Source: Xiphydria camelus (taxonomy: Eukaryota > Arthropoda > Insecta > Hymenoptera > Xiphydriidae). From it: 64,000 bases of DNA. The notes beneath the pieces were generated by a model that was not told the DNA's origin, ran no database searches, and saw only the letters and a program-made list of their open reading frames with translations. The stretch covers positions 16,213,342-16,277,341 of the forward strand of contig OY783195.1 in the NCBI GenBank assembly GCA_963678675.1, in the 5' to 3' direction. The translations under genes were made by a program, and so were the position numbers. How positions within the stretch are numbered: the stretch's first letter is position 1; each line of letters starts with the position of its first letter. Shown here in pieces: positions 54,283 through 64,000 of this stretch.

Positions 54283-55129
54283 TATCGCGGTGATACTAAT
54301 TACTAAGGATCGTTAATCAGAATTCCGACCATCGCACAGTGGTTCTGAAATAGGTCAAAAGTCCATATTAATTCATAACTGTTTACTATGATGCTAAGTT
54401 CAGATACGTACATTTTCTGGTTTAAGTTATAGTTTGAAGCATGCTCTTGATTATTATATAACATTTTACATGCCATTCTTGTCCCATATTTTAATGTATT
54501 TAATTTTTACGGTTTCGCAGTCTTATTGTTACGAAATCAGTTTTCTCTATTTAAAACAATTTGCTTGGTTTCAGGTACGTTTTATAAGTGTACGTTTTCA
54601 AGGATGCATATTTTGGAATAATACTATGTACCAGTATAATACCTATATCTTTTTTAATTATTAAGCTGCTTTTGACTTTTATTGTAAGCATTAGGGAAAT
54701 GTGCTTTTTGTTAAATTATTTTTTCGAACTACTTTTCCTATTACCACCTCTGGAAAAAGTTCTTATATACAAGAGTATATCTTTTTATAACTAAGACACA
54801 AATTTACATCGCACAAATCAGTTATGTAAGTCATTAATATACTCATGACCGCGTTTGCTTAGATCGCCGGACTACTGTGTATCGTTTGTTGGAACACGCA
54901 AATTAATCAACTGTAAACTGCGGCACACTGTCACAGAAGTAGATACATAGGTTAGAATCGCCGTCCCGACCAGACCGACCGAGCAGACCGATTCTCCCAG
55001 GAACTACGTTCACCCGATTTTCGTACTCCCGCAGTTAGAGAATAGCGACTAGGAATCTACTTACTTTTCCAGTGAACTCCGCCCACTTCTCACGGGAACA
55101 GGCTTTCACTCAGTTATAGAATAGCCGTC

Positions 55130-58100
55130 CAGGAAAGGAGACGGCAGTATCTCAGAAGAATTACCATCAGATAAGTTTAATTGCCTTCTGACAGCTTTAA
55201 CCTCACTTTCGATGGAAGGACAATTTATCCTTGTGATAATTCTATTTTTTGTGTCAGCGTCATGCGAGCACGAGACGAATGGATGGCTTTTCTTCTCTGT
55301 CACAATCAAAGCCGTGGGAGAAAAATAGGAGATGCAATGGAATTGTATCACAACACACAATCAAGTAATTACTTTATCATTATTTTTTCTCTATCGATAT
55401 ATTTCCTCTTTCGTACTCTTACAAGTTCCAATTTACACACCGACCTGTCAAACGTGAAGTGTACATGTACCTCACTTCTATTTCATCTGTTCTTCGTCTC
55501 CGTTGTAACGACAGTCAATGAGGAATCACTGATACCGATTAGCGTTCGAGGGTTATTCCTTATTCTTTCTAGCACAGCATCGATATTTTACTGCACCTGT
55601 TTTCTTCTGGGACTTCCTAAAATAATTATAAAAACCCCATATGATTGTTATTTACAATTTGTTACAGATCGTATGCGAACCCAAGGGGGTTTCTTTCGAA
55701 CGAAGGATCATCCACTTGTTGCTCCAAGAACCAGTTGCATTAGTTCATTTGGCGAGCTGGATCTGCTGTCTCGAGTGCATGGACGTGTGCCACTTTAAAT
55801 GGATATTTTGTAATTTCCATCGTTACATCAGAGGCGAAGAAGAGATGAAATAGAAGTGAGGTACATGTACATTTCACGTTTCATAGGTTGGTATATAAAT
55901 TGGAACTTCTGATAGTATAATACGAAAGAGGAAATATATCGATAAAGAAAAAATAATAATAAAGTAGTTACTACATTATTGTAATCTAATTCCATTGTAT
56001 CCCTTACTTTTCTGCCACGACTTTGATCGTTGATAGTGAAGAAAAATCAAATTTATTGGTTGATCCATCTACTATCAACAATCAAAGTTGTGGCAGAAAA
56101 ATAAAGGATACAATAGAATTGGATTACAATAATGTAGTAACTACTTTATTATTATTTTTTCTTTATCGATATATTTCCTCTTTCGTATTATACTATCAGA
56201 AGTTCCAATTTATATACCAACCTATCAAACGTGAAGTGTACATGTACCTCACTTCTATTTCATCTCTTCTTCGCCTCTGATGTAACAATGGAAATTACAA
56301 AATATCCATTTAAAGTGGCACACGTCCATACACTCGAGATAGCAGATCCAGCTCGCCGAATGAACTAATGCAACTGGTTCTTGAAACAACAAGTGGATGA
56401 TCCCTTGTTCGAAAGAAATCCCCTCGGGTTCGCATACGATCTGTAACAAATTGTAAATAACATAATCATTTGTAGTTTCACTATTTAAAATATACCGAAC
56501 TTACTCAACGTAGAAATTAAGAAACTATATTAATCTGAGTTAACCAATTCTAATGACAGAATTATTAAAAATGATATATTTCATCTTTCGTATTATACTA
56601 TCACACAAGTTCCAATTTATATACCGACCTGTCAAACGTGAAGTGTACATGTACCTCACTTCTATTTCATCTCTTCTTCGCCTCTAGTGTAACAATAGAA
56701 ATTACAAAATATCATAATTTTTCTGTAACATTTCTGCAATATTTTACAATAATCGTGAACACTACCGTATGTTAGAAATATATATTTCTCGATAAATTCG
56801 AGAATGTTGCGAAACATCATAGAAACGTTTCAGTCTCATTACGTCGAAAGATCTCCTCGATAAGGTACAGCTCGATAAGATTGTACTTGTCAGGGCTGAA
56901 TTATGTAGGGTTTTTATAATTATTTTAGGAAGTCCCAGAAGAATACAGGTGCAGCAAAATATCGATGCTGTCTTAGAAAGAATGAGGAATAACCCTCGAA
57001 CCCTAATCGATATCAGTGATTCCTCATTGACGTTCGTTACACCAGAGTTGAAGAAGAGATGAAATAGAAGTGAGGTACATGTACACTTCACTTTTAACAG
57101 GTCGGTATATAAATTTGAACTTGTGTGATAGTATAATACGAAAGAGGAAATATATCACTTTTAATAATTCTGTCATTATTATCTATAGAATTAGTTAACT
57201 CAGATTAATATAGTTTCTCAATTTCTATGTAGAGTAAGTTGGGTATATTTTAAATAGTGAAATACTGAATATAATTGTGTTATTTATAATTTGCTACAGA
57301 AATTAATGTACTGTTATTGAATTCCACCCAGAAGGACTCCAAATCATGTGCGAACCCGAGGGGGTTTCTTTTGAACGAGGGATCGTCCACTTGTTGTTCC
57401 AAGAACCAGCTGCATTAGTTTATTCGGTGGGTTAGATCTGCTGCTTCGAGTGCATGGACGTGCGTTCATCCTTCAATATCCTCCCTACCATGATCTGCTG
57501 ATTCTAACCTCTGTTGCCACAGCCCGAATGCTCGTCGAAGGTTATTCCTTATTCTTTCTAGCACAGATCTGTATTATGCTGCATCTGTATTCTTCTGGGA
57601 CTTCCTAAAATAAGTATAAAAACCCCATATAATTCAGCTCTGACAAGTACAATCTTATTGAGGAAATCTTTCGATGTAATGATTCCGAAATGTTTCTATG
57701 ATATTTTGCAACATTCGCGAATTTATCAAGAAATATATATTTCTAACATACGGTAGTATTCACGAATATTGCAAAATATCGCAGGAATGTTACAGAAAAG
57801 TTACTTGCAAAACCGTGCTTTGTGGGATGTAAATGGCGAAGAAGAGATGAAATAAAAGTGAGGTACATGTACATTTCACGCTTGACAGGTCGGTATATAA
57901 ATTTGAACTTGTGATAGTATAATACGAAAGAGGAAATATATAAATAAAGAAAAAATAATAATAAAGTAGTTACTCCATTATTGTAATCCAATTCCATTGT
58001 ATCCCTTATTTTTCTGCCACGACTTTGATTGTTGATAGTGGATGGATCAGCCAATAAATTTAATTTTTATTCACTATCAACAATCAGTCGCGGCAGAAAA

Positions 58101-58197
58101 ATAAGGGATACACAATGGAATTGGATTACAGTAATGTAGTAACTACTTTATTATTATTTTTTCTTTGTCGATATATATTTCCTCTTTCGTATTATAC
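55130..58197. repeat. FB1 foldback array with alternating orientations
   Basis: Begins as R1 (to about 55300) then becomes a chain of FB1 units: palindrome 55649-56463 (arms about 390 bp), palindrome 56447-57300, and further arms at 57290-57840 and 57840-58195. Units alternate in direction, sharing arms. Recurrent frames of 60-130 residues come from the repeat. The longest, at 55181-55798, has no domain. No transposase present. Confidence 0.75.
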
Positions 58198-58803
58198 TGT
58201 CGATGCTATGCGACTCTGTATCCGGGCGATCGGCTCGGCGATGTGCGCCGGTCGGAAGTCGAAGGACGGAGACGAGCGAACGCGTCCTCCGGGTCGGCTC
58301 GGTGTACGATGGCGCTGGCTCGATGGTACCGATGCGACCTCCTGGTCGGCTCGAGGGCGCTGGCGCAGCGATGTTGGCTCGGTGGTAGAAGGGCGAAGAC
58401 TGCTCTCCCCGAGCTGGTCGAGCCGTCTCTTATGCGCTAGCTCGTTCCTAGCGCCGAGCCAATCACAGCGCTCCCTGCTGGGGTGCACCGTTGGCCGGTA
58501 CGGTCGGCTGTGAGTCATCGGATAATGACCTGTCCGCGTCCCGTAGCTCCTGAGGTATTTCCGTCCGGCTAGTGCCTAACGGTACCGGTCAGGTAGCGCT
58601 GCGCTCGACGCGAGTGTCCGTGCCGTGGCGTAGCCGCCACAGCACCCCCCTGCCAGTGATCGAGTCGATCATGAAAACCCAGCTTGGAGCCTCTCGGCGA
58701 AACGGGCTCGTCGGCCTGACCGCGTATGGCGGTGCGTGCTAGATCCCTAGATGGGCGGTGGGTCTGTGACGTCTTCCTGCTCCTCCGAGAACGTCGAGTT
58801 GTC
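58198..58803 (-). mobile_element. GC-rich island, possible LTR retrotransposon fragment
   Basis: About 600 bp of strongly GC-rich sequence set sharply between FB1 and FB2 arms. On the minus strand GGCAGGGGGG (about 58647) followed by TGCTGTGG looks like a polypurine tract preceding an LTR that would extend to about 58198. Overlapping frames exist on both strands and none has a recognisable domain. Confidence 0.35.
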
Positions 58804-58804
58804 T

Positions 58805-59523
58805 TCTCGTACAGGTGCAACCGAAGAGGATCTAGCTCATGTCCTGTCCACAAACAGATGACTCGATGGACATTGGAGATTGTCAGACTTATCACCGAGC
58901 GCCTATATCCCACGATACATTAATTGCAATACGCGTTTCTCCTTTCAACTATTCCAGTGTTAAATAACTTTTACTTCTTTCACGCTAATAACTTTTTTTG
59001 AACTGTTTGTGGTAGGTGGCAGCGATTGATAATAGCGACTCGTCATAGACAAGTTCGTCTATTAAAACTAAAAAGCAATTCGGTGTACCGAACTACTACT
59101 GCGATAATGTGCCCGAGCTCACGGTCTATTCTGCGATTAGCATTAACGTAATCGTGATTATGCTCAGGTGATGGGTGTTCCAAAAGAGGTAAAGTTGATA
59201 CTAAACATCGGATGCTCTGTAAGCTGACTTGCTAGTGTATGCTTTGCAACTGGAATATCATCGCAGGAATAATTTGTCTACGATTAGTCACAATCATTGA
59301 TCGCTGCCCCCTACGATGAACAGTTTGTACAAAATAAATACTTTGAAAGAAGTGAAAGTTATTTAAAGCAGGAATAATTGAAACGAAAAGCGCATATTGC
59401 AATAAATGTACCGTGGGTAATAGGCGCTCGGTGACAAGTCTGATATTCTCCGATGTCCATCGAGTCATCTTTTTACGGACAGGACACGAGCTAGGTCCTC
59501 TTCGGTTGCACCTGTACGAGATG
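58805..59523. repeat. Foldback unit FB2
   Basis: Arms 58805-59000 and 59330-59523 are inverted (GACATTGGAGATTGTCAGAC / inverse at 59430). The central portion matches 1-320 in inverted orientation. Confidence 0.7.
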
Positions 59524-59808
59524 ACATGTCAGAGTCTGCAGTAATACTTAATGAGATAAAAGTGAGGTACATGTACACTTCACGTTTGACAGGTCGGTAT
59601 ATAAATTCGAACTTGGAACAGTATAATACGAAAGAGGGACTATATCGATAAAGAAAAAATAAGGGATACAATAAAATTGGATTACAATAATGGAGTAACT
59701 ACTTTAAACACTTGGGGAAACTCACCGAAGAAACCCGAATAATTATCTTATCACTTGTACACTTGATTTCGAGGTTACATGCATGATTTGACAGCTACCG
59801 GGAGATCA
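59524..59808. repeat. FB1 arm fragment and spacer
   Basis: 59545-59705 repeats the FB1 arm. The remainder resembles 24710-24830 (AGAAACCCGAATAATTATC). Confidence 0.5.
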
Positions 59809-59981
59809 GGGGGGCCTTTCTCGAGTCACTCGTATCTTTGCGTGCACGCAACTCAGCGAAGAGACCAATCAGGTTCAAGTATTCCGTTGCGGCGGGGGTC
59901 CTGATTGGTCTACTCGCTAAGAAACGTGTATGCATCTTTGCGAGTAGACCAATCAGGACCCCCACCACAACGGAATACTTG
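59809..59981. mobile_element. GGGACCCCTTTCTC hairpin family, copy 3, rearranged
   Basis: Starts GGGGGGCCTTTCTCGAG. The GACCAATCAGG block appears twice and the right end is replaced by an inverted internal segment, so the copy is rearranged. Confidence 0.6.
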
Positions 59982-60337
59982 ATCTGCAACAGTTAATAGA
60001 TGATTTTTATTCGCATTGGCATGTTTATGATGATATTTGCAATGAATGTTCTACTCGGATTGAAATGAGTCGTAAGGTCAGCATCGAAGCTGTAAATGAT
60101 GTAGTAATAATTACATTAAATTTATTTATGACTAAGGGCGAAATTTCAGCGGTGCATACAAAAGGATTTCTTAAAACTATTCCAACGTTTCGAGTTAATA
60201 TATGTAACAACATATATACTGTCACAAGTGGTATCTTTACATGTGATGAAACAATTCGTCATGGTCATTGGAAGAGTATACTTAGAGAGTTGAAAGTAAA
60301 ACGTCTTCATGGATTTCTGCAGACGACCAAAATATAA
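59982..60337 (+). pseudogene. Ubiquitin-specific-protease-like fragment
   Basis: Open for about 118 codons, the first methionine being at 60065. It has ICNEC (C-x2-C), then SIEAVNDVVIITLNLF, then NIYTVTSGIFTCDETIRHGHW and a terminal KSILRE. The order matches the second half of a C19 (USP) peptidase: zinc-binding Cys pair, L-x-F strand, then Y-x-V ... H-x-GHW around the catalytic His. The catalytic Cys half is missing, hence a fragment. USP-like domains occur in some large transposons; whether this is host- or element-derived is open. It begins exactly where the preceding hairpin copy ends. Confidence 0.45.
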
Positions 60338-60945
60338 GAAAAATCCGATGGCCTGTAAATTCGAAAGCGGTATATGTTTTATTTCTCCAAAATACTAAGG
60401 CAAAGTGAAAAATATAAGGGCTCTCTAGTCTATAAATCCCTTTCAAAATATCACGAGAATAAATCAAAAGTAAGTAAGTGGTTATAATTAATTGGCTCGT
60501 ATCGGTATAAAATGTGAGACTTTAATTTTGTGGTAATAGAAAGCTATTCTTCTACATGTACGTATTCTCTTCATGAATAAATTCCAAAAAGTAATGAAAT
60601 CCCCCCACAAAAACAGATTCTCTGTAAAAAAAAGGCGGCATGTTCATTCAGTGCTAACAAAAATTGATACCTACGTAAAATACTCTCCAAAAAAGATTTG
60701 AAATCAATTAAGATCGCCATGTTCCAGATTTATATATAAAAAGTAAAAGGCATCATTTGAAAGGAAAATTATTGTAAATCAAGTTATTAAAATATTCGAC
60801 TAAAGAATTTATAAAAAAAATTTTAATAAAAAAGAACTTGCCGCGTTTTTTTCCTTCAAAATGAAAAATTCAGACAGAATTATACTCGATGTTTATGCAC
60901 TTATGATTTTAAATAAATTCATACACTTATATGATACCACCAGTA
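60338..60945 (-). repeat. AT-rich repeat, copy of 30.2-30.8 kb
   Basis: From about 60440 it matches 30230-30760 in inverted orientation. No gene. Confidence 0.6.
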
Positions 60946-61066
60946 TACCGAATGTCGCACGGGAAACCAATCAGGCGGGGGCCTTTTGAATTTCTCTAAA
61001 TTTGACTTCGGCAGTGCTATTTATGGATTACTCTAGCACCGTCCAAGCACTACCAATTATTCGGTA
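60946..61066. mobile_element. 121-bp TACCG-tipped miniature element
   Basis: Tips TACCGAATG / TTCGGTA in a TA target. It splits the AT-rich repeat, whose copy at about 30285 is uninterrupted. Confidence 0.65.
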
Positions 61067-61879
61067 TAGTGGACAAAAGATGAAAACTTAAACGCGGCAA
61101 GTTCTTTTTTATTACAATTTTTTTTATAAATTCTTTAGTCGAATTTTTTAGTAACTTGATTTACAATAATTTTCCTTTCAAATGATGCCTTTTACTTTTT
61201 ATATATAAATCTGGAACATGGCGATCTTAATTGATTTCAAATCTTTTTTGGAGAGTATTTTACGTAGGTATCAATTTTTGTTAGCACTGAATGAACATGC
61301 CGCCTTTTTTTACAGAGAATCTGTTTTTGTGGGTATAAACGACCATGTATGGAATATGTATATTACTGTCGGCACACCGGGCTGCATGGCAACAGGCGCA
61401 TACAGGATTCAGTTCGGAACAGAAGTGATTAAAAAAATCATTCTTCGATGAAATTCCCCAAGATTTTAACAACCGGACTGTCAAAGACTTCATGAAAATC
61501 TCCTAACCTACTCGTTGTGCAGTAACACTTAATATCAGTTAAAGGGGAAGCCAAAGTTATTGGCAAGTCGGATACTGGTTTTTAAACACTTGGGAAATTT
61601 CGTCGAAGAAACTCGAATGATCAATCCTTATCACTTCTAAAAATTACTCACCATTATTCACAAATTCATAATTTCGAGGTTAGACACTTCGATCTCCCGA
61701 ATTGACAGCTATCAGAAAATCAGAGGTTTCATACTTTTCGCTCTCACGCAGCACACTCTTCTGAAGCCAACTCTAACTATCAAAGACTCGACCGTCGGCA
61801 AATACTGCCGAAGTCAAATTTGAAGGTATCGGCCATAGGTCTCGGCTTGAGTGATTTGGCCTCGGGCATACGGTATAAA
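61067..61879. repeat. AT-rich repeat arm and a TACCGTATG-family piece
   Basis: 61075-61330 is the inverse of 60590-60945. 61440-61878 resembles 30990-31282 with a terminal GGCATACGGTA. No gene. Confidence 0.55.
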
Positions 61880-62067
61880 TGTGGCAGATGATAAAGTAGA
61901 GTGAGCCCAGAGGGCACTTGCGTGTTTGGGACTAGAGAGATCACCCTCTAGAATATATAATACAGTTCTAGTCGATCGTGATGCGCGAAACACATGTCAT
62001 GTAAAATGCAATCTAATTATTAAAGTACCAATAAACATCGCTTTTACTAATCAGGCGAGTTGTCACA
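61880..62067 (+). repeat. 5' LTR of a gypsy-type retrotransposon
   Basis: 188 bp starting TGTGGCAG and ending TTGTCACA (TG...CA with short inverted ends). It contains a TATA-like AATATATAATAC (about 61950) and AATAAA (about 62031). A primer-binding-site-like TGGTGTCAGAAG follows at 62068. The 3' LTR is not in the window. Confidence 0.65.
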
Positions 62068-62154
62068 TGGTGTCAGAAGTAAAGCTAGTGTCTTATCAAT
62101 ACAAGGAAGACTGAAGGAAATAGATGAGCAGTGGATAAGACAACAGTTTTATAG

Positions 62155-63064
62155 GTAGATGCTAACGGTGAAGAAAACGTGGGTAATCAGTACGAGCTCC
62201 CACCAGAGATTATTATTAATAGTGTTGACGATATAATGACGTCGAAAATTGGACTTGAGGGGTCACTAAGACCACCGCCGCCCTAGGATCTCAAAGGATC
62301 AGGTGATTTACATATATTATGGAAGAAGTGGAAACGCAGATTTACGAATTATCTTGAGGCTACCGGATTGAACGACAAGACAGTGACTGACAAAAGACGC
62401 GTCACCATTTTGATGAATTTATTTGCAGAGGATGCTTCAGAGATCTTTGATACATTTGTGTTTGCTGAAGGCGAGAAGGAGGATGTTTTAGATGATGTGT
62501 TAAAAAAGTTCGAAGGCTATTTTTACCTAAAGTGAATCAGACAGTTGAAAGATTCAATTTTTTTCAAATTACTCAAAAGGAGGGCGAAAATTTTGACATG
62601 TTTTTGACCACGTTACGAACAGCTGCAGCAACGCGTGAATTTGGACCGCAAAAAGATAGTTTGATTCGTGACAGAATTATTTGTGGTATCAGAGATCCAG
62701 TTTTGCAAAGAAGATTGTTGAGAGAAACGGATATTACGTTAATAAAAGCCATGGAGATGTGTAGAGTGAATGAGATCAGCGAGAGACAAGTCAAAATGAT
62801 CCAAGTAATAGTTGAAGTAAACGCGGTTAGAAACAATCGGAAACCAAAGAAAAATATTGAAGAAGAGTGAGTTCAGTATACAGCTGCACAGAGTAGAAAA
62901 ATTGAGTGTAGATTTTGTGGATATACAAATTTACCCAGGAAATTTCCGGCATATGAAACGTGCAATGCTTGCAAGGGTTTAAATCATTTTTCAAAAGCAT
63001 GTAAGAAAAATCGCATGCATGAAGTAATAGAAATGCCACCTGATCCACACAATCTGACTGTGTG
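62155..63064 (+). pseudogene. Ty3/gypsy gag, frameshifted
   Basis: Gag structural protein of a gypsy-type element. Pieces: ENVGNQYELPPEIIINSVDD, then a stop at about 62285, DLHILWKKWKRRFTNYLEA, FAEDASEIFDTFVFAEG, a frameshift near 62530, NQTVERFNFFQITQKEGENF, DSLIRDRIICGIRDPVLQRR, a stop at 62868, and a CNACKGLNHFSKAC zinc knuckle (C-x2-C-x4-H-x4-C, about 62960) preceded by CRFCGY. Domain order is normal. pol is absent: the element is cut at about 63065. It may belong to the same family as the RT at 50 kb, not shown. Confidence 0.8.
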
Positions 63065-63340
63065 ATTTTGAGGTTTATACCGTATGTCCAATGGCTAGTC
63101 GAGCAGGTGCAGCGACCTGAATTTTCCTGAAACTTGACTTCGGCAGTGTTTTAGTTAAAGGTGGCTTTGGAAGATGGCGCGCATACGAGCGAAACGTTTG
63201 AAATATCTAATTTCCCGATAGGTAAAAGCGGGAGGTAGATAAATGCGGGAGATCGAAGTGTAACCTCAAAATTGTGAATGCTGGAATAATGGTGAGTAAT
63301 TGTTTGAAACTATAAGACATAATAATTCGGGTTTTTTTCG
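63065..63340. repeat. TACCGTATGTCC-family fragment
   Basis: TACCGTATGTCC at 63079, then TTGACTTCGGCAGTGTTTTA and GAATAATGGTGAGTAATTG as in 30861-31100. The far tip is missing. Confidence 0.6.
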
Positions 63341-63359
63341 ATGTTCAAATAAATAACAC

Positions 63360-63890
63360 GACTGATACCTAATTGCAGAGAGAAGCGACTGGCAGTCGTG
63401 GAGGAAGGGACTACCGTCAACGTGATCCTCGTCAGAGTGGTCGAGCTCTGCCTCGGCGACGAAAGGTGCAATTAAAATGAAATGAAAGCCTGAGTCAAGG
63501 TGAAAATTGGAAGGCGTGGAAAGAAAACGCGGCAGAGTCGCCAACAGAAGGAGTGAGTGAAGTGCGAAAGAAAAGTGCAGTGGCGCCGAAAAACGTCGCA
63601 TGTAGAAGACAGTGACGAACAGCAGCAGCAGCTGGTCGACACTGCTCAACTCCGCACCAGCTCCTGAATGATATCTCGCCGATCGCGATACGCGGCAGCT
63701 CCTGTGGACAACGATTCCAGACACTCGAGTCGTAGTCGCAGCAAGGACAGCAGCAGCAGCAGCGTCGACGGCAGGGCCACCGTTGGAAAGCGAAGGCAAT
63801 CCAAGACCGACTCGGATAGCTGTAAGAGAAAGACACATCGGCGGAAACATAAAATATCGAAGCAAGACTTGCAATGAGAGTGTGGTAAGA
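63360..63890 (+). other. GC-rich, purine-rich stretch, possible first exon of a host gene
   Basis: Composition changes to GC-rich and CpG-containing. Repeats seen elsewhere in the window stop here. It ends at GTGTG|GTAAGAGG (63886), a plausible splice donor. The far window edge shows a pyrimidine stretch (CTTCTTCCTTTTTCA) that may precede an acceptor. An (AGC)n run lies at 63738-63756. It could be 5' untranslated sequence. Confidence 0.35.
63668..63877 (+). CDS. Hypothetical 69-residue Arg/Ser-rich protein
   Basis: Starts MISRRSRYAAAPVDNDS directly after an in-frame TGA. It contains SSRSRSKDSSSSS and a basic tail RKTHRRKHKISKQDLQ, stop before the GTAAGAGG donor. Composition is RS-like, as in splicing factors, but no RNA-binding domain is present. 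It may be an upstream ORF or chance product of purine-rich DNA. Larger minus-strand frames here are probably artefacts of the same bias. Confidence 0.3.
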   Translation: MISRRSRYAAAPVDNDSRHSSRSRSKDSSSSSVDGRATVGKRRQSKTDSDSCKRKTHRRKHKISKQDLQ

Positions 63891-64000
63891 GGAAGAAGAA
63901 AAATGACAGAGACAAGGCGACGAGACGGAGGAGGAAGTCGTCACCACGAAGGGTTCCTTAGCTGTCACTACCACCGCCAACACTGCTTCTTCCTTTTTCA

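Larger units (their letters stand above)
52210..55129. mobile_element. 2.9-kb long-TIR element flanked by CAG
   Basis: CAG at 52207-52209 and 55130-55132. The empty site GAGCAGGAAAGGAG exists at 9644. Tips GACGGCTATTCTGTAA / TTATAGAATAGCCGTC. Arms of 0.75-0.85 kb. CTATTCTSTAA-like motifs recur at 52215, 52322 and 52387, and inversely at 55036 and 55112. The central 1.3 kb carries one small frame and a nested element. A 3-bp duplication with subterminal repeats recalls CACTA or Academ groups, but the tips fit neither clearly. Confidence 0.8.

Noticed and set aside
55181..55798. 205-residue plus-strand frame
   Set aside because: It spans R1 and FB1 repeat sequence and shares its peptide with frames in every FB1 copy; no known domain or codon pattern.
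58115..58518. Frames of 60-130 residues in the GC-rich island
   Set aside because: They overlap on both strands, differ in frame and lack domains; GC-rich DNA has few stop codons.
63266..63983. Minus-strand frames of 202 and 162 residues
   Set aside because: Composition is dominated by Ser/Phe/Ala runs opposite purine-rich DNA and by the (AGC)n tract; no domain. More likely a shadow of biased sequence.
1..64000. CRISPR array, bacterial operon, phage or tRNA gene
   Set aside because: No regularly spaced short repeats, no Shine-Dalgarno-led gene runs, no phage structural genes and no cloverleaf with a TTCRA loop could be identified; all long repeats are inverted or dispersed eukaryotic elements.

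Overview
The window looks like arthropod, most probably insect, nuclear DNA. It is AT-rich and non-coding over most of its length. It holds Tc1/mariner, piggyBac-like and Ty3/gypsy remnants, many miniature inverted-repeat elements, and GT-AG introns in the few gene-like pieces. I see no operons, ribosome binding sites, CRISPR array, tRNA or complete rRNA gene. The species cannot be fixed from what is here. Nearly everything is transposon sequence, often several insertions deep, and in several cases an uninterrupted copy elsewhere in the window gives the empty site and so the exact insertion boundary.

Layout. 0-3.2 kb: foldback repeats (inverted copies of sequence at 57-59 kb) and a dispersed repeat here called R1. 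3.2-6.5 kb: miniature elements, a 120-bp tandem repeat, a TTAA element and a GT microsatellite. 6.56-9.55 kb: a 3-kb element with about 1.2-kb terminal inverted repeats (TIRs). 11.4-12.8 kb: a decayed DD41D mariner-type transposase. 13.0-14.4 kb: a decayed DUF7869-like protein gene. 15.1-17.3 kb: a possible Helentron/DINE-like element and a long-TIR miniature element. 17.6-19.8 kb: a decayed member of an uncharacterised invertebrate protein family, split by a DD41D derivative. 20-24 kb: an AGGT-flanked element and a long inverted repeat around a truncated DD41D transposase. 26.8-28.2 kb: nested elements. 28.9-29.1 kb: one exon that looks like the start of a testis-specific (TSSK-type) protein kinase, the best host-gene signal here.

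30-35 kb: miniature elements, including two inserted in one copy of a tandem duplication; one carries a SAP-domain exon. 35.5-41.7 kb: a 6.2-kb inverted structure with a near-complete DD41D transposase in the middle and a small spliced gene-like unit in each arm. It is interrupted by a TTAA element, by an ACGTC-rich element and, inside that, by a 5S-rRNA-like sequence and a GTAC-flanked palindrome. 42.2-43.2 kb: a piggyBac-like deletion derivative. 44.5-48.5 kb: a composite element with several nested insertions. 49.9-51.1 kb: decayed gypsy reverse transcriptase interrupted by another GTAC palindrome. 52.2-55.1 kb: a long-TIR element flanked by CAG. 55-60 kb: foldback arrays plus a GC-rich island and a ubiquitin-protease-like fragment. 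61.9-63.1 kb: the 5' LTR and a decayed gag of a gypsy-type element. 63.4-64 kb: a GC-rich purine-rich stretch that may be the first exon of a host gene running off the window.

How the parts relate. No metabolic or cellular pathway is encoded. The only apparently functional enzyme reading frames are DD41D transposases, and even the best one has its last codons displaced by an insertion. The strongest unusual signals are: a GTAC-flanked palindrome family whose tips differ between copies but match between the two ends of each copy; the spliced unit duplicated in the 6.2-kb inverted structure; SAP-exon miniature elements; paired 5S-like sequences with a shared leader; and a T|T-inserting family with head-to-tail junctions.
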